A stretch of 34,363 bases of DNA from an uncultured Lachnospiraceae bacterium (GTDB lineage: Bacteria; Bacillota; Clostridia; Lachnospirales; Lachnospiraceae): contig URQQ01000045.1 in assembly GCA_900549995.1 (NCBI GenBank), forward strand, positions 1 to 34,363, read 5' to 3'. The translations under genes were made by a program, and so were the position numbers. Under the pieces are notes generated by a model. The model worked only from the letters and a program-made list of their open reading frames with translations, searched no databases and had not been told where the DNA came from. Below, one piece after another: positions 31,462-34,363 of this stretch (positions are counted from its first letter, which is position 1; every line of letters starts with the position of its first letter).

Positions 31462-32496
31462 TTATACACGCGCGATCATTTCGCCATATTTTTCTTTTGT
31501 TTCTTTGATAAATTCTCTGACTGCCTCTGTTCCCGGAAGAGCGTCTGAACAGTTGTTGCTTCTGACCATCATAGATGCTTCTGCACTTCCAAATTCCAGA
31601 CAGTCAATCACTTCCCAGCCCTGGTACAATCCGTAAAGGAATGCTGAACCATATCCATCTCCGCCGCCGAAGCCTTTCCTTGCTTCTACCGGGAATGGTT
31701 TGATGCTGTAGCTCTGTCCGTCACATGTGTACGCTGTAGAACCCTTCATACCATGTTTGATCACAACGATTTTCGCATTGTATGACTGCCATGCAGCTGC
31801 GCTTTCCTCGTCTGTCCTTCCCGGCTGGATTAATTTCTCTGTCAGGTCAAACTCTTCTCTGGATCCCATGATGATATCAGCTTCTTTCGCTACGATGGAA
31901 TAGTAGATGGAGATTTCATCCGCGTTCTTCCAGTTGTACTCTCTGTAATCTATATCAAATATAATCTTTGTATTGTTTCTCTTCGCAAGCATCACAGCCT
32001 TGATCGTCGCTTCCCTCGACGGGCTTTCTGCCAGTGCAGTTCCTGAGATCAAAATTGCTTTCGCACTCTTTATGTATTCCTCATCAATATCATCTACCGA
32101 AAGCTGAAGATCTGCGATACAGTTGCGGTACATCAGGATGCTGCTCTCTTTCGGTGAAAGCATCTCTGTAAATGTAAGGCCAAGTTTTTCACCATTCGTA
32201 CATCTTGAGATGTGTGAAGTGTCGATTCCCTGTTTGTCAAAATACTCTGTCACAAAATCTCCAAACTGATCATCTGATACTTTGCCGATGAATCCTGCTT
32301 TCATTCCGTGTCTCGTCACACCAACTGCGATATTCGCCGGAGAACCACCGACAAACTTTTCAAACACATGCACATCCTTCAGCGGCTTGAACTCTTCCTT
32401 TACCTGATCGTTATACGCAGGGTTAAAATCAATCGCTACCCTTCCCAAAAGCACCAGATCAAGCGGTCTCGTTTCATCAAATGTCACATACTTCAT
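31462..32496 (-). CDS. iolC: 5-dehydro-2-deoxygluconokinase IolC
   Basis: The protein has 344 residues from the ATG at 32496 with GAGGTGA upstream; an in-frame GTG at 32505 is too close to that ribosome site. It is a PfkB-fold sugar kinase that phosphorylates 2-deoxy-5-keto-D-gluconate. The signature loops are KFVGGSPANIAVGVTRHG (glycine-rich N-terminal) and ARKGFGGGDGYGSAFLYGL, with the catalytic Asp280 in GGGDGYG. Family members usually read GAGD here, so this GGGD form is a minor variation. It is the first gene of the operon and has a well-defined promoter. Confidence 0.95.
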   Translation of the reverse strand: MKYVTFDETRPLDLVLLGRVAIDFNPAYNDQVKEEFKPLKDVHVFEKFVGGSPANIAVGVTRHGMKAGFIGKVSDDQFGDFVTEYFDKQGIDTSHISRCTNGEKLGLTFTEMLSPKESSILMYRNCIADLQLSVDDIDEEYIKSAKAILISGTALAESPSREATIKAVMLAKRNNTKIIFDIDYREYNWKNADEISIYYSIVAKEADIIMGSREEFDLTEKLIQPGRTDEESAAAWQSYNAKIVVIKHGMKGSTAYTCDGQSYSIKPFPVEARKGFGGGDGYGSAFLYGLYQGWEVIDCLEFGSAEASMMVRSNNCSDALPGTEAVREFIKETKEKYGEMIARV

Positions 32497-32572
32497 ATCA
32501 TTCACCTCATTTTATTATTGGCACGCCTTATTCATTTTCCCGCGTGCTTCATTTCCTGTTCCTTATGTGCTT

Positions 32573-32601
32573 ATAATATCACGCACGCATTTTGCGTGCA
32601 A
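32573..32601 (-). promoter_or_regulatory. Promoter of the iol operon
   Basis: The minus strand has TTGCAC (32596-32601), a 17-base spacer and TATTAT (32573-32578), giving a leader of about 70 bases before the iolC ATG. Confidence 0.7.
32583..32599. promoter_or_regulatory. Palindromic operator candidate in the iol promoter
   Basis: GCACGCATTTTGCGTGC is a perfect inverted repeat (seven-base arms, three-base centre). It fills the spacer and overlaps the -35 box, the classical place for a repressor site. Related GCACGC or GCGTGC motifs lie at 32521, 32542, 32682 and 32691, so several protomers could bind. No inositol regulator gene is in this window. Confidence 0.6.
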
Positions 32602-32707
32602 GCACTTTTCTTGTTTTTCTGCTCTTTCTCTATAATGCACAAATTTGCGAGGTGTAATTGTATCATTTTCACAATGTTTTAGCACGCAAAAAGCACGCTT
32701 CGGTGGG

Positions 32708-32952
32708 TTGGGGACGTAATCCTTTTCAATTGTATTACGTCCCCAACTACAAAATAACCTGTCCCTAAATGCATTCAGACGTGTCCCCTTTTGAAATTTG
32801 CACAAATAATATCGTCATATATCCGAATAAAAGTACTGGTTTTTAGTAATAATTTTCTTTTTTTCAAAAAGGGACAGGTTGTTTTGCAATTAGGGACAGG
32901 TCTAAACGCAATTAGGGACGTAATCCTTTTGAAAAGGATTACGTCCCTAATT
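32708..32952. repeat. Palindromic repeat island (REP/BIME-like)
   Basis: Two hairpins bracket the island: TTGGGGACGTAAT/ATTACGTCCCCAA at 32708-32746, and a 43-base almost perfect palindrome at 32910-32952 with arms AATTAGGGACGTAATCCTTTT. Between them are inverted copies of CCTGTCCCTAA (near 32759) and TTAGGGACAGG (near 32890), and a direct repeat GCAATTAGGGAC at 32886 and 32908. The two halves are roughly reverse complements around an A/T-rich centre. It has no gene. The right palindrome starts eight bases after the transpeptidase stop and could help end its transcript. Confidence 0.7.
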
Positions 32953-32959
32953 AACCAAT

Positions 32960-34363
32960 TCAATAATGCATTACCACCGGGGTCCCAACAGCAATCATAT
33001 CGTAAAATGCCGCGGCGGCGCTTGGAGGCATATTGATGCACCCGTGTGAACCGTGTGATATGTATCTGGAACCGCCAAAGGCTGCCTGCCAGTTGGCATC
33101 GTGGAAGCCAATTCCTGTATAGGTGACTCTTGCCCAGTAATCTACCGGCGTCTCATATTCTGGCTTGCCTGTCTCCGGAAGAATATTTCCGACCAGTACT
33201 TTATTTCTGAGGCGTTCTAAAATTGAATACACTCCGGCGGGCGTCTGTCTGGCGGGAACGGGCTTTCCTGTCACTACATCAGATTCGAAGGTCACTCCGC
33301 CGTCGACAATATACCACATGTGCTGGTCACTTAAATCAACTTCTATATAAGTATTTCCCCAATCCTGATCCCCGTGTGTCACTGCCGTGTTCACGTATGC
33401 CGGTTGTTTTGTAATGACCTCACCTGCAAGAATACTTGCTGTCAATGCTTCTGTCTCTCCGGCTTCATCGATCTCCCAGCCATAAGTTCCTCCGGAAACT
33501 TCTGTATTCTTTCCCCACGGTGTCGTAATCGGCCTTGTTTTACCCTTTGTATCATATTTTTTCCCAAATTCGCTCATATATGCCGCAACCGCATCCTGAT
33601 TCAGAGAAACTGCATAATTTTCGTCACAAGTCACCCAGGTGGAAATCAGGTTCCGATCCACCACTTCCGATGCCGGCGCCATATCATACGTAATGGATGC
33701 CCCGCAGTATTTATTCAAAAGATCGCGTGCATTTTTTACTTCCTCTGACTCAGAAGTGTACTTTGCTTTTATATAGCACCCTTCCGGCTCTAATTCCAAC
33801 GTCTCCTGATAGCCACTGATTTTCTGTCCAAGTTTTTTCTCAAGCATGGCGCTGTCAATTTTACTCCCTGACACTTCCGGCTCTATCACAAATGCACTTC
33901 CGTCATATTTAGGCGCTGCGTTTACGGCCTCCGTCTGATCTTTCCTCGTAACGCAGTTCAGGGTCTTCATCCGCTGCTCCAAAGCCCCGGCATCATACAT
34001 CGTCTCCAATTTGATATCTACATCCTGATCAGCAAAGAAGGCTTTCGGCCATAGAAATCCATTCTGTTTCTTTTTCAACTTCTTAATCTGTCCGTTATCC
34101 TGAAATTTAAGCCCGATCTCATCGCCCTTAATTACCTCTTCTTTTCCATCCAGCTCTTTGATTGTAAGCTGGTACCCCTTCGCGCTGTCCTTCATATATT
34201 TCTGCACATCAGCCACCGATTTCCCTGAAAAATCAATCCCGTTGATTTTCGTATTCGCATAAAAACGGTCATTATAATATACCGAAATCCCAATATACGC
34301 ACCTATCAGAATTCCAGCGCCCACCCCCGCTGCAATCCATAGATTCCTTTTCCTTTTTTCCTT
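32960..34363 (-). CDS. L,D-transpeptidase (YkuD domain), membrane-anchored, 5'-partial
   Basis: The frame is open to the window edge; the true start lies outside. The visible N-terminus KEKRKRNLWIAAGVGAGILI leads into a membrane helix and then an extracellular region. A PG_binding_4-like segment (INGIDFSGKSVADVQKYM) appears first, and the C-terminal YkuD domain carries the catalytic motif SHGSHGCINMPP, with the Cys about 26 residues from the end and the histidine in GIGFHDANW. These enzymes form 3-3 cross-links in peptidoglycan or attach molecules to it. An in-frame GTG at 34324 is the first possible start in view but falls inside the helix, so it is not the real start. The gene is upstream of the repeat island and not linked in function to the iol operon. 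Confidence 0.92.
   Translation of the reverse strand, partial: KEKRKRNLWIAAGVGAGILIGAYIGISVYYNDRFYANTKINGIDFSGKSVADVQKYMKDSAKGYQLTIKELDGKEEVIKGDEIGLKFQDNGQIKKLKKKQNGFLWPKAFFADQDVDIKLETMYDAGALEQRMKTLNCVTRKDQTEAVNAAPKYDGSAFVIEPEVSGSKIDSAMLEKKLGQKISGYQETLELEPEGCYIKAKYTSESEEVKNARDLLNKYCGASITYDMAPASEVVDRNLISTWVTCDENYAVSLNQDAVAAYMSEFGKKYDTKGKTRPITTPWGKNTEVSGGTYGWEIDEAGETEALTASILAGEVITKQPAYVNTAVTHGDQDWGNTYIEVDLSDQHMWYIVDGGVTFESDVVTGKPVPARQTPAGVYSILERLRNKVLVGNILPETGKPEYETPVDYWARVTYTGIGFHDANWQAAFGGSRYISHGSHGCINMPPSAAAAFYDMIAVGTPVVMHY

Larger units (their letters stand above)
32497..32959. other. Intergenic region between iolC and the L,D-transpeptidase gene
   Basis: This 463-base gap holds the iolC leader and promoter (32573-32601), extra GCACGC motifs up to about 32696, and a palindromic repeat island from 32708 to 32952. 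Short reading frames here overlap the repeats and have no ribosome sites. Confidence 0.6.

Noticed and set aside
32708..32952. CRISPR array
   Set aside because: Repeats are palindromic and inverted with irregular spacing, not regular direct repeats with unique spacers; no cas genes are present.
32563..33041. Small minus-strand frames in the iol promoter/repeat region
   Set aside because: They run through the promoter, palindromes and repeats and lack ribosome sites.

Overview
The window looks like a chromosome segment of an anaerobic gut Firmicute, most probably a Lachnospiraceae-type clostridium. This is inferred from AGGAGG-type ribosome sites, TTGACA/TATAAT promoters, many short rho-independent terminators, and an inositol catabolism operon next to an RpiR-regulated sugar ABC operon. 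Small palindromic repeats also fit this group. The lineage is an inference; no rRNA or tRNA is present. Every recognised gene except one flavodoxin-like gene lies on the minus strand, so the region is transcribed from right to left.

Right to left. (1) 34363-32960: 5'-partial membrane-anchored L,D-transpeptidase. (2) 32953-32708: a small island of palindromic repeats. (3) 32601-27327: iolC-iolD-iolB-iron alcohol dehydrogenase operon with a promoter, a palindromic operator candidate and a terminator. (4) 27207-20564: a sugar-uptake operon (lipoprotein, two permeases, an ADP-dependent sugar-kinase homologue, a class II aldolase, an RpiR/SIS regulator). (5) 20552-18176: a membrane protein of unknown role followed by catalase. 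(6) 18076-16369: iolA (methylmalonate/malonate semialdehyde dehydrogenase) alone with its own promoter, convergent with the flavodoxin-like gene. (7) 15930-15404: a repeat-rich gap holding at least one MITE-like inverted repeat. (8) 15617-12979: a TetR-ABC ATPase-ABC permease operon with a clear promoter/operator. (9) 12878-704: a six-gene operon of about 12 kb. It encodes a very large beta-rich DUF6603-like protein, two further large proteins of unknown function, two small beta-rich proteins and a nitrilase-fold enzyme. (10) 643-1: fliE with its own promoter and a short open frame, possibly the start of fliF, that runs into tandem hairpins resembling an IS200/IS605 end.

How the genes work together. 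IolC, IolD, IolB and IolA are inositol pathway enzymes: ring opening by IolD, isomerisation by IolB, phosphorylation by IolC, and IolA conversion of malonate semialdehyde to acetyl-CoA. IolG, IolE and the dedicated aldolase IolJ are not seen, unless the class II aldolase in block 4 fills that role. The alcohol dehydrogenase inside the iol operon suggests a second, reductive fate for an aldehyde intermediate. Block 4 reads as a self-contained route for an unknown sugar: import, phosphorylation, aldol cleavage, and a local SIS-domain regulator.

The least explained part is the 12-kb block 9. Its genes are tightly coupled (overlaps of 4, 11 and 41 bases and gaps of 6 and 22), which argues for one complex or process. 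None of its proteins except the nitrilase-like one has a recognisable activity, and it is the best candidate for an undescribed system.
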